A stretch of 64,000 bases of DNA from Lepidostoma basale (GCA_022606425.2 JAHDVF020001034.1:434001-498000); one strand, 5' to 3'. Positions 52,755 to 62,639 are shown, counted from the first letter of the stretch. Numbers and translations are program-made. Notes: generated by a model not told the origin, from the letters alone.

Positions 52755-52952
52755 TGCATCGTTAATACATTCTATGCCTTCTTCGTCATTGATTATTTCC
52801 GCGTGTCCGAACCATCGTTATGACCCTTCCATTATTTTGTTCATAACACCTTCATTTGCACTGCATCAGATACAATTTTACCACACATTCGCGTAAGAGA
52901 TCTCATTTCTACTGCATTAATTCTTCGATCATCCTTCTACCAGGCTTCTTCA
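52755..52952 (-). mobile_element. RTE-A fragment, head-to-head with next
   Basis: GTGTCCGAACCATCGTTATG, TTGTTCATAACACCTTC, GTAAGAGATCTCATTTCTAC and CATCCTTCTACCAGG are complements of WFGHA, MNKIM, MRSL and WQKDD. Confidence 0.82.
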
Positions 52953-53455
52953 GGCCGTTCACAATGGAGTTCTGGTCCCAACCCTAATGTATGGAAGCGA
53001 AGCATGGAACTGGCAGAAGAAGGATGATAGCAGAAGAAATGCGATAGAGATGAGGTCCCTAAGACGTATGTGTGGTAGAATGATATACGACAGAATCTAA
53101 AATGCTGATATAAGAAAGAAATGTAGAGCGGAAGAAGTTATTATGAACCAAATTATGAAAGGATCGCCGCGTTGGCTCGGACATATGGAACGCATGGATG
53201 GAGAAATAATGGTTAAGAAAGTATACGTTAATAATGTAAATGGGGTAGAGAGTCGAGGCAGACCGAGGAAAACATGGCATAACCAAATTAATCAAATTTT
53301 AAAGGTTGGTCATGTTAGAAGTCGGAGGAATCGACGTGCGTGTATGACTCGTTGTATGAATGTGGAGGAAGTTAGAGAGGTATGTCAGTATAGAATAGTG
53401 TGGCGGTCAATTCTCTCTGCCTAACCCTGCGGGGAAACGGCGTGATAGTTTGTAT
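52953..53455 (+). mobile_element. RTE-A (subfamily b), 3' half
   Basis: [40 protein letters not shown], a stop in the RI*NADIRKKC region, then NQIMKGSPRWLGHMERMDGE, VESRGRPRKTWHNQINQIL, KVGHVRSRRNRRACMTRCMN, VEEVREVCQYRIVWRSILSA and a stop. The tail is (GTATT)n rather than GTTA or GTT. Only one or two inactivating changes lie in the 3' half. Confidence 0.9.
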
Positions 53456-54041
53456 TGTATTGTATTATAACAGCGTTGTTTTTCAATTCCAGGGGTTTTA
53501 CAATGGAATTCCACAGTATTAACGCCTTCACCTTCAATTAAGAAGAATATTGAATCATTGTTTGACGCATCAGAGTACTTATACATTTAATTATCCCTTC
53601 CTAATTATTTAATCTAGAAATGGGGAAGTAGTCATGATATAGGTAGGGGGAGCGTAATACAGCGGTGGTATGCACAGTTGTGCATGTCTCATAATACATA
53701 TCCTACGTCACGCTGTATATTAAGAGTTGATTTTATTTATGAAACTGTTTTGAGGGTGCAGTCCAAGAGAGATTAATTCCCCGATCGCATCGTAAACAAT
53801 TTGACAAATTAAAAATGTTTTCGGGATGCGTGTCGACATAAATTTGAAATGTACTCGATGTTGGTACGAACATAGCTGCCTGTTTTAACCTCCTGCGATC
53901 CTGCTTCACATTAAAACTTATAAAACTTGTCTTATTCGATTCAAGATTGTCTTAAACAATTTATTATATAAATTAGTCTTTAAATCATTTGCAAAATAAA
54001 TTTTTCTAGAAAATTCATAATGAAAATTAGTATTAAACTAA
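53456..54041. other. Spacer with FB-D/F end
   Basis: 53500-53545 has AATGGAATTCCACAGTATTA ACGCC, an FB-D/F terminus. Otherwise no gene or repeat. Confidence 0.4.
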
Positions 54042-54632
54042 AACTAACTAACCATAAAGCTTTCTAAACGAAGGGGTAGGCAGAAAGAATAGACTGCCAC
54101 ACTACTCTATCCTGACAGACCTCTCTAGCTTCCTTCACATTTATACAGCGAGTCATACACGCACGCTGATTCTTCCGACTTCCAACATGTTCAACCATTA
54201 AAATTTTATTAATTTGGTCATACCATGTTTTCCTCGGTCTGCTTCGACTCCGTACTACATTTACATCATTAACTTATACTTTCTTAACCATTATTTCTCC
54301 ATCCATGCGCTTCATATGTCCAAACTAACGCAGCGGTCCTTTGATAATTTTGTTCGTAATACATTCTTCCGCTCTACATTCCTTTCTTATATCAGCATTT
54401 GAGATTCTGTCGTATATCGTTCTACCACGCATACGTCTTAGGGACCTCATATCTACCGCATTTATTCTGCTCTCGTCCTTCTTCTGCCAGAGTCATGCTT
54501 CGCTTCCATATATTAGGGTTGGTACCAGAACTCCATTGTGAACGGTCGTTTTCACTTTCATTGATAAATTCTTGTTTCCAATAACTATTTTTAAAGCTTC
54601 ATTCACTTTGTTACCCGCACCAACCCTTCTTC
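54042..54632 (-). mobile_element. RTE-A (subfamily b), long 3' part
   Basis: An AACTAACTAACC tail at left, then complements of the 3' end, CMNVKEARE, RRAC, GVEADRGKHGMTK-like, RWFGHMKRMDGE, RAEECITNKIIKG, NADIRKEC, RMRGRTIYDR, INAVDMRSL, WQKDES, GSEA, TLIYG, VHNGVLVP, KVVIGNKNL and RVGAGN. It extends to the GRVGAGNKVNEA region. Frame disrupted. Confidence 0.9.
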
Positions 54633-54635
54633 GTC

Positions 54636-54748
54636 ACACGTAAATGGAATTAGAAATAACCGAAGGCCGGCCACGTGAGGAGTCGGAGAAACCGACGTGC
54701 ATACATGATACGATGTACGAATGTTGAGAACGCGATGGTAAGTTATTT
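54636..54748 (+). mobile_element. RTE-A fragment, internally deleted
   Basis: GTAAATGGAATTAGAAATA, CGGCCACGTGAGGAGTCGG, CGACGTGCATACATGATACG, and an abrupt jump to CGCGATGGTAAGTTA. Head-to-head with the preceding copy. Confidence 0.78.
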
Positions 54749-54749
54749 T

Positions 54750-55115
54750 TCTAATGATTTTAAAACTAATTACAGGGATAAACGCAACTTTGTTTTTTTC
54801 GTTAATTTTGTTAACAAAAATTTAAAACGACCGTTTTAATTACATTACATTTACTTGAATATCTCGGGTCAAAAGAGGTTAATGAAAAAATAAAAAAAGT
54901 GTACGGACTCCAGAAGCCGCAGCGGCTGGGTCCGAGCCGCCCGCGGGGAATGTGTCACGCAAACTGTTACACAGGCATTAATAAACTACCTTCAGGTAAA
55001 AGGGCTGTAATTACTTATTTCTATATGTATTTTCGATAAATTAAGGCGCAGTCATTATTCACGACATTCCTCATCCGTTCAATTAAAAAATATTGTAAAC
55101 TTATTGATATAAAAT
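54750..55115. other. No gene recognised
   Basis: Includes a short GC-rich patch at 54900-54965. No ORF or repeat assignment. Confidence 0.4.
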
Positions 55116-55148
55116 AATAAAACACTTTGTATTTAACCACGGTATGTA
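55116..55148. repeat. FB-E left end, split by SINE-R
   Basis: ACACTTTGTATTTAACCACG GTATGTA is an FB-E terminus. The element continues at 55984 with the same CACGGTATGTA, the target duplication of the SINE-R insertion. Confidence 0.85.
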
Positions 55149-55983
55149 ACTAACTAACTAACCATCACGCCGTCTACCCGAAAGGGTAGGCAGAAAGAAT
55201 GGACTGTCACACTTTAACCGATGCGGCACTCCATCCTTCTCTTTTCGCCCCGCGGGAGACGCGGTGTGATGGGTTGCGAACCTCATCGCCACCAATAGGC
55301 ATCTCCCGCGCACACTTCGATCTTCCAACATCCACAAAATAAATCTAAAACAAATAATATAAAATACAATGATATAAAATAAAATAACAAAATAAAAATA
55401 GTTTAATACAAAATGCTATTTTTAGATGGGGCACATTTGTCTATTTAATTTATGTTCCACGAATCCGACCGTTTTTTTTTTTTGATTTAGCACATAATGT
55501 AATAACACATAATGTTTTTCCGATGTTGCACATGTTGACATGGACGATCCGGACTTTTGTGTTTCTTTAATTTATGTTACACGTATCCACCGTTTTTTAA
55601 ATTAGCTGTTATATGATTTAATTAATGTTCCACGTATCCACTTTTTTATTTGGCAGTAATTAGGCACTTAAAACCAACTAACACCAGCAAGAACTTTAAA
55701 AGAATATTGAAGAAATTATTCAAATTGTCATTGGAACAAATGAAAAATTTATTTTTACACCTGTCAAATTTTTTTATATAAACGAAAAAACTTGGATAAT
55801 TTTGACATCAAAACAGTACAAACGTATTACGTCTCACAATTAACTATTATAAAGTGCGGCAACAATCAAATTGACCAAAACAATTCACTTATACACGTAA
55901 TTTCTCCAAATTCACGGGAGCTCTACATGAACCAAACCAAATTTTCAAAATCAGAATTAGTAATTCTGATTTTGTACACGATT
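55149..55983 (-). mobile_element. SINE-R copy R4, complete 835-bp insertion
   Basis: Bounded by an exact 11-bp target duplication CACGGTATGTA (55138-55148 and 55984-55994). Read on the minus strand, it starts near a 27-base perfect palindrome (AAAATCAGAATTA, G, complement; plus-strand 55947-55973). A ~300-bp AT-rich leader follows, then three copies of a GTGGATACGTGGAACATAAA-type motif (55615, 55580 and 55455 regions), a T/A-rich stretch, and the conserved GC-rich core (GTGTGCGCGGGAGATGCC, GGTTCGCAACCC, GCGTCTCCCGCGGGGCG). It ends with the 65-bp RTE-A-like end and a GTTA tail. No ORF is credible on either strand. Likely a non-autonomous retroelement using RTE-A machinery. Confidence 0.87.
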
Positions 55984-56205
55984 CACGGTATGTATGGTTA
56001 TTATAATTGAAGCCAACTAATCTCCCTTAGACCCAAGCTTCATAAGGGCAATAAAATATCTCTGTTTGTTATTTATACTGACCTGGTAAAGCTTGGGTCT
56101 TAACAAAACTAGACATTAATTAGAATGACCTTGCTTGGTTAAATTCAAAGTATTTTATTATTTTAAGTTTAAAATGACTGACTGCAAAGTGAGTGTTTCA
56201 TAGAA
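55984..56205. repeat. FB-E right part
   Basis: GTATGGTTATTATAATTGAA GCC, CCCAAGCTTCATAAGGGC, CCTGGTAAAGCTTGGGTC and GGTTAAATTCAAAGTATTTT. The outer end GCAAAGTGAGTGTTTCATA complements the ATGAAGCACTCACTT seen at 2.4 and 63.7 kb. Confidence 0.82.
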
Positions 56206-56209
56206 AATT

Positions 56210-56430
56210 ATTATAATTAATACGAATGAAAACGTCAGGTTTCTAGAAGTTCTATTATATTTTATGGGAATGACATCTTTCGCCCTTCTAAGGCATTATC
56301 AAATGTCTTAGAAGGGCGAAACATGTAATTCCCATAAAATATAATAAAACTTCTAGAAAACTGACGTTTTCATTCGTTTTAATTATTTAATATGGAGTTT
56401 TACATCATTGTTCAAGAAACAATAAATGAA
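56210..56430. repeat. FB-A foldback element, complete
   Basis: ACGAATGAAAACGTCAGG, TGGGAATGACATCTTTCGCC and CTTCTAAGGCATTATCAAATG, then the complement (CTTAGAAGGGCGAAACATG, AACTGACGTTTTCATTCG) and GTTCAAGAAACAATAAATG. Confidence 0.9.
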
Positions 56431-56475
56431 TATTATTATTAATATTATTATTATTATTTTAATACATATAATATT

Positions 56476-56625
56476 AAAGTAAACTAACTAACTAACAATC
56501 ACGCCGTTCACCGGAGGAGTAGGCAGAAACAATGGACCGCCACACTGCTATTTCCTGATATACTTCTCTCGCTTCCTCAAGATTCCTATCGTACACAGAT
56601 TTTCCACGCATTCGGCTTGATGATC
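56476..56625 (-). mobile_element. RTE-A fragment with internal deletion
   Basis: An AACTAACTAACTAACAATC tail, CACGCCGTTCACCGGAGGAG, CTTCCTCAAGATTC, then a jump to CTATCGTACACAGATTTTCC (the YDR and CGKS region), deleting ~300 bp of the usual element. Confidence 0.82.
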
Positions 56626-56651
56626 ACAATTGATACATAAATAGATTAAAA

Positions 56652-57456
56652 CTAACTAACTAACTAACCATCACACCGTCTCTCCGAAGGCTTATGCAGA
56701 AAGAATGGACTACCACACTTTTTTTCCTGACATATATCTCTCGCTTCCTCAACATTCATACATCGTGTCATGCACGGGCGTCGTTTTCTCTGACTCCTCA
56801 CGTGGCCGACATTCAATGTTTGATTTATTTGATCGTGCCACGTTTTCCTTGGTCTTACTCTATTTCTAGTTCCATTTACGTCGTTAACATATAATTTTTT
56901 TACCATTCTTTCTTCATTCGTTCTTTCCATGTGTCCAAACCATTTTAATGATCCTTTCATTACTTTGTTCTTAGCACCACCATTCGCACCGCATTCACTT
57001 CTTATATTTTCATTCGACACTATCATACACAGAGTATCAACACATTCATCTAAGAGATCTCATTTCTACTGCATTTATTCTACTTTCATCTTTCTTTTGC
57101 CAGTTCCATGCTTCGCTTCCATACATAAGGGTAGGTAGAAGTACACCATTGTGCACTGCCATTCTAGCTTTTTTGGATAGGTTTTTGTTTGCGATGACAA
57201 CTTTTGCGTGCACCATTCACTTTGTTGCCTGCCCCAACCATTCTTTCAATATCCCTATCCACTCGCCCATTTCTTGTAAACATACTACCTAAATACACAA
57301 ACTCAACTACTTGCTCCAAATTTTCACCATTCACGCTAATGTTGCAGACTGTCATGGTTTCTTCCTTTTCAAAAATTTTTACCTTGGACTTATTAACATT
57401 CATCATCAGATCATTTCGCATGCATACCTCATACATACAATTCACCAGTTTGTTAG
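56652..57456 (-). mobile_element. RTE-A (subfamily a), second-longest copy
   Basis: From right to left on the minus strand: MYEVCMRNDLMMNVNKSKVK, ISVNGENLEQVVEFVYLGSM, FTRNGRVDRDIERMVGAG, a frame break at GARKSCHRKQK, then GSEAWNWQKKD, a short deletion near [95 protein letters not shown] and the 3' end with a (GTTA)n tail at left. It starts about 30 codons after the YADD box, so the catalytic core is missing. Confidence 0.92.
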
Positions 57457-57459
57457 TTT

Positions 57460-57879
57460 ACAAAAAAATAATTGTAATCTTAATCGGATTTTGGACCGTG
57501 TCTTGTGCAGGTGATTTAAACAGATATTAAAAATATTTTAAATTTCAAATAAATAAATTGAATGAATTCAGCTGGACGTCAGGTGCATTATATTAACTTT
57601 AATTTCATTTAACATCTCACAGTAAATGATAAGAGAATTCGCGGTACATTCATTTAAAAATTAATTTAAAATAAGCATATATTCGTGTATTGTAAAATTA
57701 AATTTGAAGATGATTTTTGGATGCGAACAGAACATCTGTTCATTTCATTTATGCATATGAATTATGAACATTTATACCTAAATAAGTCAATTATTTTTTT
57801 TAAGTGGTACGTATTTTGGTATTTAATTGAAGAGTTGTATATCAATTAAACTTGGTGTATAATATAAATGTTACGTATT
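57460..57879. other. No gene recognised
   Basis: AT-rich spacer with no recognised feature. Confidence 0.45.
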
Positions 57880-58020
57880 GCTTATTGGAACTAGTAGAAG
57901 AAGGATGATGGCAGAATAAATGCGGTAGAAATGAGGTCCCTAAGACATGTGTATGGTAGAACGATGTACGATAGAATTTCAAATGCTGATATTTGAAAGG
58001 AATGTAGAGCGAAAGATATG
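57880..58020 (+). mobile_element. RTE-A (subfamily b) fragment
   Basis: GAACTAGTAGAAGAAGGATG, ATAAATGCGGTAGAAATGAG, GATGTACGATAGAATTTC and GGAATGTAGAGCGAAAG. It stops before the RWFGHM region. Confidence 0.83.
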
Positions 58021-58044
58021 TATACCATACATTTCGAGTTCCTC

Positions 58045-58230
58045 TTTATCATTATCGTAACATGCAAACTCGTCGATTTTTCCGACTTGGATAGTGGCTG
58101 CATTTTTTGTTGTTGATTAATTTGGTCATGCCATGTTTTCCTTGGCTATCTTCGGGTACTTTTTCCATTCACATTACTTGTATATAACTTTTTTATCGTT
58201 CTTCTTTCATCTATTCATTCCATAGATATT
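58045..58230 (-). mobile_element. RTE-A (subfamily c-like) fragment
   Basis: CATGCAAACTCGTCGATTTT, ATTTGGTCATGCCATGTTTT, TTTTCCATTCACATTACTTG and TTCATCTATTCATTCCATAG are complements of RRV, TWHDQI, VNGK and GMNR regions. Confidence 0.75.
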
Positions 58231-58545
58231 GAAAATATTTCATATGAATAAAAATATCCTTTTCAATTTTTTTTTTCATAAATTTATTTAAGTGACATTT
58301 TTGGCCTAGTTTGTTACTATCTTAAGCATACGTACAGCTACAGATCCAGACGATTTCGCATAGCGAAAGCTTTCATCGCCGTAGTTAAAAGTTAGTTGAA
58401 CAAATCGTCTTGTAGTATCACGACCTCTGAACTGAATGCGATTAAAGTAATGTTACAATGGTAGACCTGTATCGAGACCTGCCTCTATTGCCTTGTATGG
58501 ACAAGACTCTCGCCGTTAGAAGACCACGATGTACACAACACGCTC
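58231..58545. other. No gene recognised
   Basis: Mixed-composition spacer preceding the tandem repeat. No ORF signature. Confidence 0.4.
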
Positions 58546-59055
58546 GAGGTTCATGCTGCAATCAAACTAACATGATACTATTATTCTAAATCCCTTAAGC
58601 ACTTCGACACGATGCCTTGTTAGGCCGGCTGCACATCGACTTAGTTCGGATAAGATTTATAATAAAATTATTAGTATATTTTCAACTAATCAAAACGGCA
58701 ATATTGCAGTCGGATTGCATGACAATGTTATGAGGTTCATGCTACAAACAATCTAACATGATACTAGTATTTTAAATCCCTTAAGTACTTCAACACGATA
58801 TCACATTAGGCCGGCTAGACACCGGATGAGATCGGGATAAAACTAATACAAGCGACATTATTGCAACCGGATTGCATGACGATAGCATGAGGTTCATGCT
58901 ACAATCATTCTTACAGGTTTCTATTATTCTAAATTCCTTAAGTAATTCGACAAGATGCCATGTTAGACCCACTGCTCAATAAGTTAGGTTTCGTTAAGAC
59001 TAATTCAAGTGGGAAGTCAGAGTTCAAAGTCAGATTGCATGACAATATTTTTAGT
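58546..59055. repeat. Tandem repeat, three units of ~157-186 bp
   Basis: Units begin at 58546, 58732 and 58889 with GAGGTTCATGCT. Each contains CTAAATTCCTTAAGTA(C/A)TTCGACA-type sequence, TTAGGCCGGCT-like sequence and a GATTGCATGAC end. Unit 1 carries ~30 extra bases. A related half-unit (GATCGGGATAAA, GTCGGATTGCATG) lies at 60312-60370. Confidence 0.85.
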
Positions 59056-59455
59056 TTGGAACAGTCAGAATGTGTGTTGACACACGTGGAATGTCAGAAC
59101 ACAGAACTATTAAATTTTTATCATTATTGACCTATGTGTTCTATTTCCAGAGGGTTGCTCCTCTTTTAAAGAGGTTTTCTACTAAGACGAGTCCCGTGAA
59201 GCTGATTATAAAGTGCAATATAGGGAAGGTGTCCAGTCTTTGGACATGGCCTTATCAATTCCTCCTCCGCTGTCTACTCTATCTTATCATATCCTCAGCC
59301 TCACAAATCTATCTTATTCTGGTGTTTTTCACGCGATATATTATTGTCTTGCCTGCTATTATCCTCAGTGTCTTCATCTCGAATGACTTCAGAACTTTTT
59401 TGGTTTGACTAGGTCTGTCCTTGCTTCAACGCCATATTTTATCATTGGTAATAAT
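59056..59455. other. No gene recognised
   Basis: A 112-codon open frame at 59070-59408 (plus) is hydrophobic in its second half but shows no family motif or start context. I do not call it a gene. Confidence 0.4.
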
Positions 59456-59486
59456 ATGACGAATGAAGAAATAAAGGTTAAAACAG
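59456..59486 (+). mobile_element. RTE-A (subfamily b) scrap, left of J2
   Basis: GAATGAAGAAATAAAGGTT resembles MDEEIMV coding of RTE-A subfamily b. The copy resumes at 60098 with ACGTTAATGATGTG after J2. Confidence 0.65.
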
Positions 59487-59493
59487 AATACGT

Positions 59494-60090
59494 ATGGTAA
59501 GAAGTCGGCTGGAATATAGTTCCGTTATTTGGTCACCGCCTGGGATCCGATGTTCTCTGATGGTGGAGCGAGTGCAGAAAAAATTTCTGCGCTTTCTTTA
59601 CCTCAGGGAGCGCGGTTGTTACCCGTGGCTCTTTCCGACTGAATTCTTGCTAGGTATGCTAAGCTACCAATCATTGGAGAGAAGGAGGAACATTCACTTG
59701 GGAGTTCACTTCTTTCAGCTGATTGCCGGCCGTATACAGAACTCGGATGTCCTGAGTGATGTAGGTCTATTTTTCCCTGATAATTACCTTCGTCAAAGAC
59801 AGCACAGATTGTTTTATTTGCCACGCTGCAGAACCAACCTGCCAACGGTAATGCCTGTGGGTAGGGCAATCTTATTGCTTAATCGGATCGCCTCGGAGGT
59901 CGACATATTTCGTGATAGTGTGAGTTGCCTCAGGGATGCAATATCAATGTTATGATTTTTTCTTACTCTTAAGCTTAATTTTTATTTTTTTTAATGCTTC
60001 TCTGTTTATAATGTAATTGCAAACGATTTGGAATTGTATGTCTGTAATGTTTGTGATTATTATCAAAATAAATGAAATGAAATGAAATGA
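59494..60090 (+). mobile_element. LINE J2 (subfamily b), 597-bp insertion
   Basis: Flanked by an exact 7-bp duplication AATACGT (59487-59493 and 60091-60097). The whole coding part is open to a stop at 59953-59955: VRSRLEYSSVIWSPPG, MVERVQKKFLRFLYLRERG, YPWLFPTEFLLGML, VGLFFPDNYLRQRQHRLFY, TNLPTVMPVGRAILLLNRI and EVDIFRDSVSCLRDAISM. The 3' UTR and a (GAAAT)n tail follow. It is a 5'-truncated jockey/CR1-superfamily LINE; the catalytic core is not included. The intact frame and clean duplication indicate a young insertion. Confidence 0.92.
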
Positions 60091-60282
60091 AATACGTTAA
60101 TGATGTGAATGGAGTACGGAGTCGAGGAAGATCAAGGAAAACATGGCGTGGCTAAAATAATCAAAATTTAAAGGTCTGCTAGATGTCGGAAGAATCGAAA
60201 CGCGTGTATGACTCGCTATATGAATTGTCGAGGAAACTATAGAGTTGTATCGGCGTGATGGTTTGTTCTTGTTGTATTAAAT
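60091..60282 (+). mobile_element. RTE-A (subfamily b) fragment, right of J2
   Basis: AATACGTTAATGATGTGAAT, GGAGTACGGAGTCGAGGAAG and AGGAAAACATGGCGTGG. The 3' end CGGCGTGATGGTTTGTTCTTG has a GTT-type tail. Confidence 0.85.
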
Positions 60283-60379
60283 TAATCTGTATTTCTATTG
60301 AAATTTGCATGAACGAGTAAGATCGGGATAAACATAATTTAATTAATATTTGCAGTCGGATTGCATGGGGGTATTATTG

Positions 60380-60862
60380 AGTTGAAACGTGACAGAACAA
60401 TGAACCATGAAAAATTATCGTTGTTTCTTAATTAGTTTATAATCTTTAATTAATTTATGTGTACCGGCGAAGCCTTTTTTAAAACCAATAATTTTGAATT
60501 CACTCGTAATAATAAGTTTTATTATATAATATGGGAGTTGCATGTTTCCCTTGATTGCTAGTGTCTGCCAATACATTGTATTGCCAAAATCAAACCATTT
60601 TATTTCTAAAGTTAGTATAGGAGAATAAGGTAGTTTAAATAATTAAAATGTCTTGCTTGGAAGTACTTGTAACAATACTAACATGCAAGAAAAAATCTAA
60701 AAATGAACTTCTTCATGAAAAATAAACTTCTTATTGACAAAGTGTTAACACACATTATTGTTAAATAAACAAGGCACAACATTATGTCTAAAACATTGAC
60801 TTGAACCTCAATTTGAAAGTCATATTCTAATAATTTATTTTTAAATATATATTTATAAAAAG
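60380..60862. other. No gene recognised
   Basis: AT-rich. A weak FB-A-like stretch lies at 60525-60570. No coding signature. Confidence 0.4.
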
Positions 60863-61396
60863 TCCATTGTTTTTGGCCGAAGCACTATGATACTAGTAAT
60901 TTAACATTTGTCTCTCTGTGTCCTGTCAGGTCTCCCTAACGTTGACTATTACCAAGTGATGACCTGGGGAAAATATCCAGAGTGGATACCCTTGCCTTCT
61001 CTGGAAGATTTTCTGTAGGGGTTACCTTCCCTTAGCTGGGTGTATCCAGTTTTATGGCGCTAGAAGCTCGCCATTCGTCCTCTCTCTATCTGCTATGGCA
61101 CTAAGTAATACTCGTATGTGCCACATTGCCCGGGGTTCGCAGGGTCTTTAAATTTTACATTATAAACTGTTAAATTAAAAAACTTAGTTTTATCTATCAC
61201 AATTGTGTTTTTAATTAATAATTAATTGTATTTTTATTTTTCGCGACAGCTGTTTCGTCAAACTATATTGACATTATCAGGTATTACAATATTATTGTAA
61301 CACCTGATGATTTCAACATAGGTTGACGAAACAGCTATCGCGAAAAATAAAAATACAATTGTGATACATAAAACAAAGTTTTTTAATTTAAGAGTT
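60863..61396. repeat. FB-B element split by a ~240-bp insertion
   Basis: Left end CCATTGTTTTTGGCCGAAGC, then the insertion at 60909-61148, then the inner part with CGCGACAGCTGTTTCGTCAA and inverted TTGACGAAACAGCTATCGCG around a CAGGTATTACAATATTATTG centre. The right end is TTTTTTAATTTAAGAG. Confidence 0.8.
60909..61148. mobile_element. Unclassified insertion in FB-B
   Basis: CTGTCAGGTCTCCCTAACGT, GACCTGGGGAAAATATCCAG, CTTCTCTGGAAGATTTTCTG and CCCGGGGTTCGCAGGGTC. Flanking AATTTAACATT / AAATTTTACATT could be an imperfect target duplication. Its TGTCAGGTCTCCCT core also occurs near 37618. Not recognised as a known SINE. Confidence 0.5.
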
Positions 61397-62376
61397 TATA
61401 TTTATAACTAACTAACTTACCATGACGCCGTCTCCCCGGAGGGGTAGGCAGAAAGAATGGAACGCAACACTGTTCTGTCCTGACATACGTCTCTCGATTC
61501 CTCTACATTCATACATCTTGTCATGCACGCACGTCGATTTTTCCGACTCCTCACGTGACCGACATTCAATATTCGATTGATTTGATCGTGCCACGTTTTC
61601 CTCGGCCTTCCTCTATTTCTAGCTCCGTTCACGCCGTTTACATATACCTTCTTTACCATTCTGTCTTCACTCATTCTTTCCATGTATCCAAACCATCTTA
61701 ATGACCCTTTCCTTATTTTGTTTATAACACTTTCATTCGCACCACATTCACTTCTTATACTTGCATTTGTCACTCTATCATACACAGATTTGCCACACAT
61801 TCGTCTTAGAGATCTCATTTCTTCTGCATTTATTCTACTTTCATCCTTCTTTTGCCAGTTCCATGCTTCATTTCCATACATAAGGGTCGGCACAAGAACA
61901 CCATTGTGCACTGCCATCTTAGCTTTTTTGGATAGGCTTTTGTTTGCGATGACAACTTTAAGTGCACCATTTATTATGTTGCCTGCCCCAACCCTTCTTT
62001 CAATATCCTTCTCCACCCTCCCATCTTTTGTAAACATACTTCCTAAATAAACAAATTCATCCACTTGTTCCAGATTTTCACCGTTTACACTAATGTTGCA
62101 GACTGTCATGCTTCCTTCTTTTTCGAAAATCATTACCTTAGACTTATTCACATTCATCATCAAATCGTATCGCTTGCATACCTCATACATACTAGACACC
62201 AGGGCTTGCATTTCGTGCTCGTTGTCTGCAAGTAGCACAGCGTCGTCCGCATACAACAAACAGCTTACTGACACATCTTCCATTTTTGCACCTGCTTCCA
62301 ACCCTTTCAGCTCTTTCATACACTTATCCATATATAGATTAAACAACCATGGAGACATGGAGACATTTATATTTAT
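61396..62376 (-). mobile_element. RTE-A (subfamily d), longest copy, RT motif retained
   Basis: The minus-strand frame is open over 337 codons (62430 to 61417, including ~20 codons of flanking DNA). In order: SPWLFNLYMDKCMKELKG (RT motif 4), YADD at residues 60-63 (motif 5, 62242-62253), MMNVNKSKVMIF, FVYLGSMFTKDG near 127-137, [78 protein letters not shown] from 273, RRACMTRCMNVEE and SILSAYPSGETASW. YADD binds the catalytic metals in reverse transcriptases. The N-terminal endonuclease and RT motifs 0-3 are missing, so it cannot be active. A GTTA tail is at 61396-61420. No internal stop, hence probably recent. Confidence 0.94.
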
Positions 62377-62394
62377 AAAGCTTGTAAAAGTACC

Positions 62395-62620
62395 TAAATT
62401 ACAAAAAAATAACAAATTACCTGCTTCCAATTTCTTAACAGTATTTTCTTCTCCTTCTGCTTTTGGACCTTTGGTCCGTTCCTGTAGTCAGGCTGGCTTC
62501 TCTTGGGAGGTTGATTTCTAGCTATCCCTCCATCTCTTTGGCGGTATTCCGGAGGGACAGTAATCTACAGGAATCTGATGCGTCGCACCGTGTGGGATTC
62601 TGGAGATATAAGATGTAGTA
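62395..62620 (-). mobile_element. RTE-B 3' fragment
   Basis: Complement reads CACGGTGCGACGCATCAGAT, CCTGTAGATTACTGTCCC, CGCCAAAGAGATGGAGGGAT, CAACCTCCCAAGAGAAGCC and AAAGCAGAAGGAGAAGAA, matching RTE-B at 48.9-49.1 kb. It abuts the 5' end of the long RTE-A copy. Confidence 0.8.
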
Positions 62621-62639
62621 TCATCATCTTAATAATTGT

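Noticed and set aside
59070..59408. 112-codon frame with hydrophobic C-terminal half
   Set aside because: No homology signature, no supporting context, and AT-rich DNA often yields such hydrophobic frames.
61682..62521. Two plus-strand frames of 122 and 142 codons
   Set aside because: They are shadows antisense to the long minus-strand RTE-A ORF.
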